In this document: positions 36,585 through 44,652 of the stretch, piece after piece | Layout of the letters: each line of letters opens with the position of its first letter | Position numbering within the stretch: position 1 is the first letter of the stretch | Assembly: GCF_000878135.1 (NCBI RefSeq) | Contig: NZ_JXQZ01000039.1 | Location: 1-64,000, forward strand | Direction of reading: 5' to 3' | DNA from: Frigoribacterium sp. MEB024 | GTDB taxonomy: Bacteria; Actinomycetota; Actinomycetes; Actinomycetales; Microbacteriaceae | Length of the DNA: 64,000 nucleotides | Notes under the pieces: model-generated | The model's database searches: none | Told to the model about the DNA's origin: nothing | The model's input: the letters and a program-made list of their open reading frames with translations, nothing else | Translations under genes and position numbers: made by a program

Positions 36585-39500
36585 GACGCCGCCTCGACCC
36601 GCTGCCAGAGCTCGACCAGTTCACCGCGGTCGGCCACGTGTCGGGGCCGCAGCACCACGTCGTCGGCCACGAAGTAGAACACCGCGTCGATCTTCTCGGC
36701 CGGGGTGCCGGTGAACCGGGCGTAGGCCTCGCGGTAGAGCGCCAGTTGCAGCTGCTTGAGCTCGAGATCGGCGTCGTCGGTGGGTGCCTTGCCGGTCTTC
36801 CAGTCGACGACCTCTAACCGACCGTCTCGTTCGAACACGGCATCGATCTTGCAGATGATGGTGCGACTGCCGAGGGGGAGGTGGATCTCGAGCTCGACGT
36901 CGGTCGGTTCGAGGGACGCCCAGGGCGAGCGCTCGAAGGTCGCGACCAGCTGTTCGAACCGCCTCGCGTCGTCGGGGTCGATCGGCCCGGACCCGGACGA
37001 GCCGACCCGTTCGTCGTCCAGATCGCTCTCGTCACCCCAAGCGTCGAGGGTCTCGGCACGACCCGTCGGCCGGAAGCGCTCTTCCACCCACTCGTGGAAC
37101 AGCGTGCCGAGGCGGGTGGCCCGGTAAGGCCGTTCGGGCAGGGGACGACGGAGGGCGGCTGCGACCGCGGCGGGATCGTCGACGTAGTCCTTGAACCGAG
37201 AGGCGGGGATGCGCTGGGGCAGGGGAACCGCCCCGGCGCCTGCTCGCGCGGCATCGCGCTCGAGCAGCAGCAGCTCGATGTCGGACGACCATCTCGATCG
37301 GGGCCCTGGTCGCTCCTCGTCGGCGGGCTCGTCACGTGAGCGCCGGTCCAGGGCCGCGGTGACGCGTGACGCGGCGTCCTCGACGACCGCGCGGCGCTGA
37401 CCCAGGGGGTCGAGCGGCCAGCTGAGCTCGCGGGATGCCGCAGCCAGGGGGTTCTCGTCGTCGTCGGGCCGCTCGGGCAGGTCTTCGATCGGCACGAGTG
37501 CTCTCTCGGCCAGCTCGACGACGAACCGGCTCGCCGGGCGAGGGCGCACGGCGCTCGTCCAGAAGGAACCGCTCACGAGCAGGGCGTCACGGGCACGGGT
37601 GAGCGCGACGTAGGCCAGCCGCCGCTCTTCGGCCTGGTGCCGGACGACGAGCTCGTCCTTGAACGCCTTCAGCGACTGGTCGAACTCTTTCTGGTCGGCG
37701 ACGCCCCGCCAGCCGAGCACGGGCAGCTCGGCGGCGTCGCCACGGAACTCGTACGGCAGTTCGCCGAAACCGAGCCACCCCACACCCTCGCGGGACGTGC
37801 CGGGCAATTCGCCCTCGACCAAGCGGGGCACGGCCACGACGTCCCATTCGAGCCCCTTGGACCCATGGATGGTCAGCAGTTGGACGGTACCCCGCTCGGC
37901 TTGCTCGGATCTCGGCCCCATGTCGTCACGACGCTCGGCTGCCGCCAGCCACGACAGGAAGCCCCCGAGCCCGGCGTTCTCGTCGGTCGCGACGTACCCG
38001 GCCAGTTCGTCCTCGAAGGCCTGCAACCAGGCACCGCCCGAGGGCACCCCGGTGGCCGCCGCCACCTCGACGTCGAGCAGCATCTCGTGCTCGACCAGCG
38101 TGACGAGGTCGACGAGGTCGAGCCCGGTGCGGCCCCGGAGGAACGCGAGCTGCGAGCCCAACCGCCGCAGGCGCACGAGGCCCTCGTCGCTGAACTCGGC
38201 GAGTTGACGATGGGTCACGGGTGCCGTGGCCACGAAGTCCAGGGCGTCGACGACGGACCCGTGCTCGCCAGCGGCGACCGACGCCCGGAACCCGGCGGCG
38301 ACGTCGTCGTCGAGGCGCTGTTGGGCGTGGTCGTGCGAGAAGAGCCACGAGGCGACGTCGCGCAACCGCGCGATGTCTCGCACGCCGATCCGCCATCGGG
38401 CCCCGGCCATCAGGCGGATCGCCTCGGAACCGGCCGACGGGTCGTGCAGCACCCGGAGGCAGGACACGAGGTCGACGACCTCGGGACGTTGCAGGAGACC
38501 GCCGACACCGAGCACGTGGTACTCGACCCCGCGCGCGGCCAGTGCCTCGACGAAGACGGGCATGGTCTTCTTCGACCGGAAGAGCAACGCCGCCGTCCGG
38601 CGGGCCGGTTCGCCGTCGACGACCGTCGGGACGGCCAACTCTTGCTGGAGCCACGCCGCGACCTGGTCGGCCTCACCGGGCAACGTCTGGTCGAAGAGCA
38701 GTTCGACGCGACCCTCTGGTGCACCCGGCCGGGGGTTCAGCTCGCCGACGACCGCACCGGCGGACCGCGCGAGCTCGGCCACGACGGTGTTGGCGGCGTC
38801 GAGAACGCGCGACGCGTTGCGCCAACTGGTCGAGAGGCTGAAGACGGCGTCGGGACGGGCTCCGAAGTCCTCCGGGAACCGTCCGAGGTTCGCGGCGCTG
38901 GCACCCCGGAACCCGTAGATCGACTGGTGGGGGTCGCCGACCGCCATGACCCCGGTGCCCTCGAAGAGGCGGGACAGCAAGGTGGTCTGCACGACGCTGG
39001 TGTCCTGGTATTCGTCGAGGAGCACGACGCGGTAGCGGTCGCGCAGTTCGGCCACGACGCTCGGCGCCGTGTCGCAGACCTCGAGGGCCAGGGACACCTG
39101 GTCGGAGTACTCGACGAGGCCGCGACGGGCCTTCTCGTCGGCGAAGGCCGCGGCGAGGTCGAGCAGCGGCGGGAGGGCCGACACCGCGCCGACGGCGTCG
39201 ACGACGGACTTGTAGGCGCTGCCCTTCGTCGACGGCAGACTCGCGAGGTCGAGGAACCGGTCGGCCAGGCGCGCAACGGGCTCGGGCTCGGTGACGTTCT
39301 CGCTCAGGGCGTGGCTCAGGCGGAGGACGGCCTCGGTGATGCCGTCGACGCTGCGGCCGAGCCCGGCGAGGCGCTCGTCGTGGCTGGCCACGACGAGTGA
39401 GCGCGCCAGCTGCCAGGCCGACGCGTCGCCGAGCACCTGGGACTCGCTCTCGCGCCCCACCCGCAGCGCGTTGTCACGGAAGATCGCGTTGGCGAACGCG

Positions 39501-39919
39501 TTGTAGGTCGAGACGGTGGGCACGTCGAACGGATCCACCTCGTCGCCGAGCAGTCCGACCGCCCCGAGCTGGGCGATGCGCCGCTCGATGCGCTCACCGA
39601 GCTCGCCGGCGGCCTTGCGGGTGAAGGTCAGGCCGAGCACCTGCGAGACGCCGACGAGGCGGTTGGCGAGCAGCCACACCACGCGGTTGGCCATGGTCTC
39701 GGTCTTGCCGCTGCCGGCGCCCGCCACGACGAGGGCGGGCTCGAGCGGGGCCTCGATGACGGCCTGTTGCTCGGGGGTCGGGGTGGGCAGCCCGAGTGCC
39801 TCGGCGATCTCGGCCGCTCCGAGCAGGGACGAGGAGGCGCGGGTCGCGGCGCCCACGCCGCTCCCGTCACCCGCACCCGCCGCATCAGCCGTGCCGGGGG
39901 CCCGGCCCACGGCCGTCAC
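36575..39919 (-). CDS. adnB: RecB-like helicase-nuclease, AdnB-type subunit
   Basis: 1114 residues. The N-terminal SF1A motor has Walker A GAGSGKT (67-73), LTFTRKAAGELGERI, DEYQDTSVVQ, GDPHQSIYGFRGA, IHGSKGLEWDVV and YVALTRARDALL. A C-terminal PD-(D/E)XK nuclease has ICKIDAVFERDG and VVDWKTGK. In mycobacteria AdnAB resects double-strand breaks, AdnB being the main motor; that is inferred here from order and domains. The GTG overlaps the adnA stop (GTGA). The frame stays open far upstream through adnA, but similarity starts at this GTG. The first 35 residues carry a copy of the GGAGGCGCGGGTC repeat. Confidence 0.92.
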   Translation of the reverse strand: MTAVGRAPGTADAAGAGDGSGVGAATRASSSLLGAAEIAEALGLPTPTPEQQAVIEAPLEPALVVAGAGSGKTETMANRVVWLLANRLVGVSQVLGLTFTRKAAGELGERIERRIAQLGAVGLLGDEVDPFDVPTVSTYNAFANAIFRDNALRVGRESESQVLGDASAWQLARSLVVASHDERLAGLGRSVDGITEAVLRLSHALSENVTEPEPVARLADRFLDLASLPSTKGSAYKSVVDAVGAVSALPPLLDLAAAFADEKARRGLVEYSDQVSLALEVCDTAPSVVAELRDRYRVVLLDEYQDTSVVQTTLLSRLFEGTGVMAVGDPHQSIYGFRGASAANLGRFPEDFGARPDAVFSLSTSWRNASRVLDAANTVVAELARSAGAVVGELNPRPGAPEGRVELLFDQTLPGEADQVAAWLQQELAVPTVVDGEPARRTAALLFRSKKTMPVFVEALAARGVEYHVLGVGGLLQRPEVVDLVSCLRVLHDPSAGSEAIRLMAGARWRIGVRDIARLRDVASWLFSHDHAQQRLDDDVAAGFRASVAAGEHGSVVDALDFVATAPVTHRQLAEFSDEGLVRLRRLGSQLAFLRGRTGLDLVDLVTLVEHEMLLDVEVAAATGVPSGGAWLQAFEDELAGYVATDENAGLGGFLSWLAAAERRDDMGPRSEQAERGTVQLLTIHGSKGLEWDVVAVPRLVEGELPGTSREGVGWLGFGELPYEFRGDAAELPVLGWRGVADQKEFDQSLKAFKDELVVRHQAEERRLAYVALTRARDALLVSGSFWTSAVRPRPASRFVVELAERALVPIEDLPERPDDDENPLAAASRELSWPLDPLGQRRAVVEDAASRVTAALDRRSRDEPADEERPGPRSRWSSDIELLLLERDAARAGAGAVPLPQRIPASRFKDYVDDPAAVAAALRRPLPERPYRATRLGTLFHEWVEERFRPTGRAETLDAWGDESDLDDERVGSSGSGPIDPDDARRFEQLVATFERSPWASLEPTDVELEIHLPLGSRTIICKIDAVFERDGRLEVVDWKTGKAPTDDADLELKQLQLALYREAYARFTGTPAEKIDAVFYFVADDVVLRPRHVADRGELVELWQRVEAASQT
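39833..39845 (+). repeat. Dispersed GGAGGCGCGGGTC repeat, copy 5
   Basis: Exact core in the 5' coding end of adnB, encoding ATRASSS in the variable N-terminal tail. Confidence 0.6.
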
Positions 39920-42900
39920 GAGCCGCTCACCTCGCCCACCACGTGGATGCGGCACGATCCGCCGTGGCGGCCCTCGCAGTGGTCGTCGAGGCGGGCGACG
40001 AACACCCGGCCCGCCATGTGCTCGGCCGCGTCGACGACCCGTGCCCGGAAGGCCGCGAGTCGGTCGTCGTCGAATGCCCCCTGGGCCGGCTCTCGGTAGA
40101 GCTTGCCCCGGACGCCCGACGACACGATGACGAGTTTGGCCCCACCGGGGGGCGTGCCCTCGGGCACGGCCTCGACCGCACCGTCGGCGAGGGCGACCTG
40201 GTAGCTGCCCAGCTGCGGGTGCTCGGCCACGGCCTGGGACGACGTCGGGGCCGACCGCCCCGTCTTGAGGTCGACGATGACGGCGGCGCCCTCGGCGGTC
40301 CGCTCGACCCGGTCGATCGACCCCCGCAGACGAGCCGGCCCGATGTCGAGGGTGAAGGTCGACTCGGCTCCGAGCAGACTGCCACCCGACGCCTCGAAGT
40401 CCCGCAGGTAGGCAGAGAGGCTCTCGGTCATGTCGCGAGCCCGGCGTTTCTCGGACTCGGCGATCCACGCCGACTCGAACTCGAGCTCGGGCCAGCGCCC
40501 CTCGACCGCCCGCCAGAGCGAATCGGCGTCCGTGCCGTCGGCGTGCTCCATGACGTCGTGCAGCACCGTGCCGAGACCCATCGCCGCGTTGGGAGGGGAG
40601 CCGCCGAACCGGTCGACGAACCAGTGCAGGGGGCATTCTTCGAACGACCCGAGTTGCGACGGCGACACGGGCACGTGGGCCTCGGGGTCGTCGAGGTCGA
40701 TGAGCGGTTCGACGGTGGTCGGGTCGAGCAGGCCGTACCAGTCGTCCGGCGACGCCCCGGCCACGCCCTCGCCGGCGAGTCGGGCCAATGCCTCGACCGC
40801 GTCGTCGGCCCGTGGGCCGTGAGGCGACGAGACGAGCACGTGCCGGAGGTGCCCCACGAGCCCGCGCAGCGACAGGGGGTGCCCGGCGGGGGCTTCCGGG
40901 CAGCCGTCCGGCAGCAGCCGGAAGAACGGGGAGGGGCCCTCGTCGTCGTTCGAGGTGCACGAGAGCACGACCTGCCGGGTGGCGCGTGACACCGCGAGGG
41001 CGAACATGCGCAACTCGTCGGACAGCACCACGGCCCGCGCGTCGGAGGGGGCGGCCGGCTCGTCGTCGGGGTTCTCGGACGGACCGCCGCGGAGCAGCCC
41101 GCGCTCGGCCAGGGCGACGAGTTCGTCCGGCGCGAGCAACCCGCCGCGGATGCGGAGGTTCGGCCACACGCCGTCCTGCAGCCGCGCTGCGACGACCACG
41201 TCGACCTCGACTCCCACGGCGTTCGACGGAGAACAGACCAGCACCGTCTCGGCCGTCGCCTGCGGCGAGAGCGTGTCTTCGGGTACCTCGGCCCCGAGCA
41301 ACGAGTCGAGGAAGGCCCCGGCCGGCGCCTCGGGGGTGCGTTCGACGAAGCGCTTGGCGGCCGTGAACAGTGCGACGACGCCGTCGAGGTGACGGTCGGC
41401 CTCGGCGGCGACGATGCCGTGACCGTCGCTCTGCGCCGACCACTCGGCCGCGAGTCCGCTGCGCTCCCACAGACCCCAGAGCACTTCCTCGATGCTCGCA
41501 CCGGTCGCGGCTGCGCGACGAGCCGCGTCGAGACTGGTCGAGAAACGCCCGGCGCGGGCGGCGAACCTCGAGTCGATCGTGACGAACCGGCCGGCCCCCT
41601 CGAGGGCTTCGACGAGGAGGTCGTCGGCCGAGCGGATGCCGCCCGCCCCGAGTTCGTCGGCGCGCAGGGCCAGCCTCAGGCGGCGCAGCGAGAGCGGATC
41701 GAAGCCTGCGAGAGGACCCAGCAGCAACTCGGTCGCGAGGTCGACGGTGAGCTCGTCCCGTCCGACGGCCACGGAAGCGGCGAGCAACAGGTGACGTGCC
41801 GCGTGCTCGTCGCGCACGGCACGTCCGGCGACGGAGGTGCGGGTCGGCACCTCGGCGAGCTGGAGCCCCCGCGCGACGCCCGCCACCTGCCCGCCGCTGC
41901 GGACGACGACCATCATGCGTGACCACGGCACCCCGCGGACCAGGTGGTGCTCGCGCAGGAGCCGGGCCACCGACGCCACTTCGTGGGTCGGGCTGTCGGC
42001 CCGGACGGTGACGATCGGGGGCACCGGCGAGTCGGGCCGGTCGCCGACCTCGGAGGGCTCGGCCACCGGCGCGGCCACGGCGCCGTGCTGCCGACCGGCC
42101 CCGGCCGTCCCGATCCGGGAGGTGACGCGCTGGACGAGATCCCGCAGAGGCGGCTGGTGGCGGTGCGCCGTCGAGAGGTAGAGCGTCTCGACGTCGGGCA
42201 GGCCGAGCCGGGGGCCGAGACGACCGAGCACGTCGGGCGTGCCGCCCCGGAAGGCGCTGGTCGACAGGTCGGGGTCGCCGAACGCGACCACGGCGACGCC
42301 CCGCCGGGTCAGTGCCCGCAGCAGCGCCACCGTCGACTCGGTCGCTTCTTGCGCGTCGTCGACGAGGACGACCCGCAGCCCGTCGACGGCCGGGGAGGTC
42401 TCGCCCCGGTCGAGGGCGGCGACGGCGTAGTCGACGAGGTCGGCCGAGTCGAGGTGCCGTCCCCGGGCCGCGTCGAGCACGCCCAGGTACTCGTCGCGGA
42501 AGTCGGCCACCGCCGCCCATTCGGGCCGGCCGGCCAGCTCGGCGGCGCGTCGGAGCCCCTCGGACCCGATGCGGTGCTCGGTCGACCGCATGAGGACCTC
42601 GCGCAATTCCGTCCGGAACCCGCGGAGCCGACGGACGGTCGGACCGAGCCCGTCGGGCCAGGACGGGCCCGTGCCGTCGAGTTCGTGCCCTTCGAGGAGG
42701 GCTCGGACGATGCTGTCCTGATCGCCGCCGGTCAGCAGGGTCGGTGCGGGGAGGCCGACGAGTCGTGCCGCATGGCCGACCACGTCGAACGCGAGCGACG
42801 AGACGGTGCGGGCCAGGGGGCCCGGAGTGGGGACGGTGAGCCTCGACGCGATCACGTCGCGCAGCGTCGTGGCCGTCGACCGCGTCGGCGCGAGTGCCAT

Positions 42901-43107
42901 CACGGCCGTCGGCCCCCACCCGCGCACCTCGACCCGGTCCACCACGAACTCGACGAGCGTGCGGGTCTTGCCCGAGCCCGGGGCCCCCAGGACGGCCGCC
43001 GACCGCCCGTGAGGGAGGTCGAGCACTGCTCGCTGGGAGTCGTCGAGAGCCGTCGGCGCCACGGCTCGCGTCGGACCCGGGAGGGGCGGGGAGACGGTCG
43101 GGGCCAT
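39916..43107 (-). CDS. adnA: RecB-like helicase-nuclease, AdnA-type subunit
   Basis: 1063 residues. Walker A GAPGSGKT (41-48), a weak Walker B VVLVDDAQEATES, a UvrD-like C-terminal motor part (SRATRQVVLSC) and a PD-(D/E)XK nuclease with LRGSIDRVE and VIVDLKTGR. The altered motor motifs and the place upstream of AdnB match the auxiliary-motor subunit AdnA. Cys residues in FEECPLHWFV and at 1044 and 1052 are remnants of, or a variant of, an AddB-like iron-sulfur site. TAGCGT lies six bases before the ATG. Heads the adnA-adnB operon. Confidence 0.9.
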   Translation of the reverse strand: MAPTVSPPLPGPTRAVAPTALDDSQRAVLDLPHGRSAAVLGAPGSGKTRTLVEFVVDRVEVRGWGPTAVMALAPTRSTATTLRDVIASRLTVPTPGPLARTVSSLAFDVVGHAARLVGLPAPTLLTGGDQDSIVRALLEGHELDGTGPSWPDGLGPTVRRLRGFRTELREVLMRSTEHRIGSEGLRRAAELAGRPEWAAVADFRDEYLGVLDAARGRHLDSADLVDYAVAALDRGETSPAVDGLRVVLVDDAQEATESTVALLRALTRRGVAVVAFGDPDLSTSAFRGGTPDVLGRLGPRLGLPDVETLYLSTAHRHQPPLRDLVQRVTSRIGTAGAGRQHGAVAAPVAEPSEVGDRPDSPVPPIVTVRADSPTHEVASVARLLREHHLVRGVPWSRMMVVVRSGGQVAGVARGLQLAEVPTRTSVAGRAVRDEHAARHLLLAASVAVGRDELTVDLATELLLGPLAGFDPLSLRRLRLALRADELGAGGIRSADDLLVEALEGAGRFVTIDSRFAARAGRFSTSLDAARRAAATGASIEEVLWGLWERSGLAAEWSAQSDGHGIVAAEADRHLDGVVALFTAAKRFVERTPEAPAGAFLDSLLGAEVPEDTLSPQATAETVLVCSPSNAVGVEVDVVVAARLQDGVWPNLRIRGGLLAPDELVALAERGLLRGGPSENPDDEPAAPSDARAVVLSDELRMFALAVSRATRQVVLSCTSNDDEGPSPFFRLLPDGCPEAPAGHPLSLRGLVGHLRHVLVSSPHGPRADDAVEALARLAGEGVAGASPDDWYGLLDPTTVEPLIDLDDPEAHVPVSPSQLGSFEECPLHWFVDRFGGSPPNAAMGLGTVLHDVMEHADGTDADSLWRAVEGRWPELEFESAWIAESEKRRARDMTESLSAYLRDFEASGGSLLGAESTFTLDIGPARLRGSIDRVERTAEGAAVIVDLKTGRSAPTSSQAVAEHPQLGSYQVALADGAVEAVPEGTPPGGAKLVIVSSGVRGKLYREPAQGAFDDDRLAAFRARVVDAAEHMAGRVFVARLDDHCEGRHGGSCRIHVVGEVSGS

Positions 43108-43113
43108 GTCCCG

Positions 43114-43119
43114 ACGCTA
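43114..43119 (-). promoter_or_regulatory. -10 element for adnAB (leaderless)
   Basis: TAGCGT on the minus strand, six bases before the adnA ATG. Confidence 0.6.
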
Positions 43120-43226
43120 CCGGCTCGCACCGACATCGAGGCCGGCCCGACGGGTGGGCGACGGCCCGGGAGGCGACCTCCTGTGCGCCGACAGTGAACG
43201 TGCAGAGCCGGGGCGGCGAGGTCGGT

Positions 43227-43232
43227 TATCGT
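43227..43232 (+). promoter_or_regulatory. -10 element for DUF3107 gene (leaderless)
   Basis: TATCGT six bases before the GTG at 43239. Confidence 0.6.
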
Positions 43233-43238
43233 GACCAC

Positions 43239-43463
43239 GTGGACATTCGCATCGGCATCACCAACAGCCCCCGTGAGATCAGCTTCGAGACGGCGCAGAC
43301 CGCCGACGAGGTCGAGAAGGTCGTCGGCGACGCGCTCGACGGCGGCAAGTCGTACGTCACCCTCGCCGACTCCAAGGGCAAGACCTACCTGGTCCCCACC
43401 GCGTCGCTCGCCTACGTCGAGGTCGGCAGCGAAGAGAGCCGCAAAGTCGGCTTCGTCAGCTAG
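43239..43463 (+). CDS. DUF3107 small protein
   Basis: 74 residues, actinobacteria-specific and of unknown function (M. tuberculosis TB9.4/Rv3208A family, from memory). It begins DIRIGITNSPREISFETAQTADEV and ends AYVEVGSEESRKVGFV, a compact alpha/beta protein that covers the whole family length. The GTG start is fixed by the TATCGT hexamer six bases upstream. A small membrane protein gene follows after two bases. Confidence 0.9.
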   Translation: MDIRIGITNSPREISFETAQTADEVEKVVGDALDGGKSYVTLADSKGKTYLVPTASLAYVEVGSEESRKVGFVS

Positions 43464-43465
43464 CC

Positions 43466-43762
43466 GTGGAACTCCTCTTCGTCGTCCTGGGCGGCGCCGT
43501 CCTCGGATTCGTCTTCCACTACGCGCTGCCCGATGCGGACACCCGCGGAGCGCTGCTCGCGCCGGCCTCCGGTGCCGTCGTGGCCGCGATCGTGTGGGAG
43601 GCGCTCACCTGGGCGGGGTGGCCGGCCGACGGCGGCTGGATCTGGGTCGTGGGGCTCGTCCTCCCGGCCGTCGTCGCCGTCCTCGTCTGCCGCGTCGCAG
43701 CCGTCCGTCGCCGGGCACGCGACAGTGAGCACTTCGCCCGTCTGGTCCGCTCCGCCTCCTGA
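43466..43762 (+). CDS. Small membrane protein (98 aa), unknown
   Basis: I do not recognise the family. Three hydrophobic helices are predicted by eye (2-20, 32-50 and 57-77), then a basic cytosolic tail (VRRRARDSEHFARLV). The GTG start lies two bases after the DUF3107 stop, so it is cotranscribed with it and probably relies on translational coupling, because no clear ribosome site is present. Confidence 0.7.
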   Translation: MELLFVVLGGAVLGFVFHYALPDADTRGALLAPASGAVVAAIVWEALTWAGWPADGGWIWVVGLVLPAVVAVLVCRVAAVRRRARDSEHFARLVRSAS

Positions 43763-43866
43763 CACGGCACGTCCGGTCGAACGCCTCTGCTGAGAGGTCG
43801 GTCGGCGACCCCTGACGGATCTGCCCGTAGGCGATCCTCTGGAATCAGCCAAGCCTCGGAATCGGT

Positions 43867-44586
43867 TCAGGCGGTCAGGCCCAGGGCGTCCATGCGGCGG
43901 GTGTGCGCGGCGATGAGTTCGGTGAAGACCGGCTCGAGACGCTCGTCGTCCGCCGACACGTGCGACGCCGAGACGGCAGCACGCGCGACCAACAGGGTGT
44001 CGCCCACCAGCCTGCGCCCCCACAGGGCCAGTCGCGACGCGAGGCGCGGGTCGGCCTCGATGGCCGCCGAGAGCTCTTGCACGACGAGCGGTGCGTCGTC
44101 GTGCGCCTTGAGAACCGCCACGATGCGCTTGTGGTGGTCGGCCTGCAGCCCGGCCGCCAACCGGACGAACACGTCGTTGAGCAGGCCGGCCGCGACGTAG
44201 TTCGCGAGGATCGCCTCGTACCAGTCCGTGCCTTCGGTCCGGGCCCGGAACTCGTCGATCGCGGCGATGTGGGGCTCCATCGACTCGGTGGCGTCGTGCC
44301 CCGATCGTTCGATCTCGGCCACCAGGCCACGGTGTCGTGCCAACGTCGACTCGGCGATGCGACCGGTGGTCTCTTTAGCGCGGACGTCGGGGGCGAACGC
44401 CGACGAGCGCCCGAGCGTCTCGAACAGAGCGAGCTCGAGGTAGGCCGCGTGCCCCAGGAAGACCAACAGGTCGGGGGTGAACTGGTCGAGCTCGACACGC
44501 GCCGCGGGGGTCGGCTTCGCCGCGGGCCGCGGCCACTGCAGGGACGGGACGCCGCGTTTCGCACCTCGACCGGGCCAGGACACCAC
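43867..44586 (-). CDS. Ferritin-like fold protein
   Basis: 239 residues, predicted all-helical with a four-helix-bundle pattern: HAAYLELALFETLGRSS, TLARHRGLVAEIERSGHD, WYEAILANYVAAGLLNDVFVRLA and LWGRRLVGDTLLVARAAV. Actinobacterial members are described as ferritin-like and distantly related to the tRNA hydroxylase MiaE; function is not established. The place between DUF3107 and the DEAD-box gene matches Rv3210c. Start GTG 44586 follows TAAGAT at six bases. Confidence 0.82.
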   Translation of the reverse strand: MVSWPGRGAKRGVPSLQWPRPAAKPTPAARVELDQFTPDLLVFLGHAAYLELALFETLGRSSAFAPDVRAKETTGRIAESTLARHRGLVAEIERSGHDATESMEPHIAAIDEFRARTEGTDWYEAILANYVAAGLLNDVFVRLAAGLQADHHKRIVAVLKAHDDAPLVVQELSAAIEADPRLASRLALWGRRLVGDTLLVARAAVSASHVSADDERLEPVFTELIAAHTRRMDALGLTA

Positions 44587-44592
44587 GCCGAC

Positions 44593-44598
44593 ATCTTA
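44593..44598 (-). promoter_or_regulatory. -10 element for ferritin-like gene (leaderless)
   Basis: TAAGAT on the minus strand, six bases before the first of two adjacent GTG codons. Confidence 0.6.
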
Positions 44599-44630
44599 CG
44601 GGGTCCGAGAGGCCGCCCGTCGCGACGGGC

Positions 44631-44636
44631 TAAACT
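44631..44636 (+). promoter_or_regulatory. -10 element for DEAD-box helicase gene
   Basis: TAAACT upstream of the helicase. A start 6-7 bases downstream would leave a leader of about 10 bases to the ATG at 44653 and no Shine-Dalgarno sequence. Confidence 0.5.
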
Positions 44637-44652
44637 CCTCGCATCCCCCTAT

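Noticed and set aside
37637-39400. A 587-codon plus-strand frame opposite adnB
   Set aside because: Shadow frame; no recognisable motif and overlaps essential helicase motifs.
36575-42919. A 2114-codon open frame covering adnB and extending antisense-frame through adnA
   Set aside because: Only the part from 39919 downward has helicase similarity. The rest is Arg/Pro/Gly-rich out-of-frame translation of adnA.
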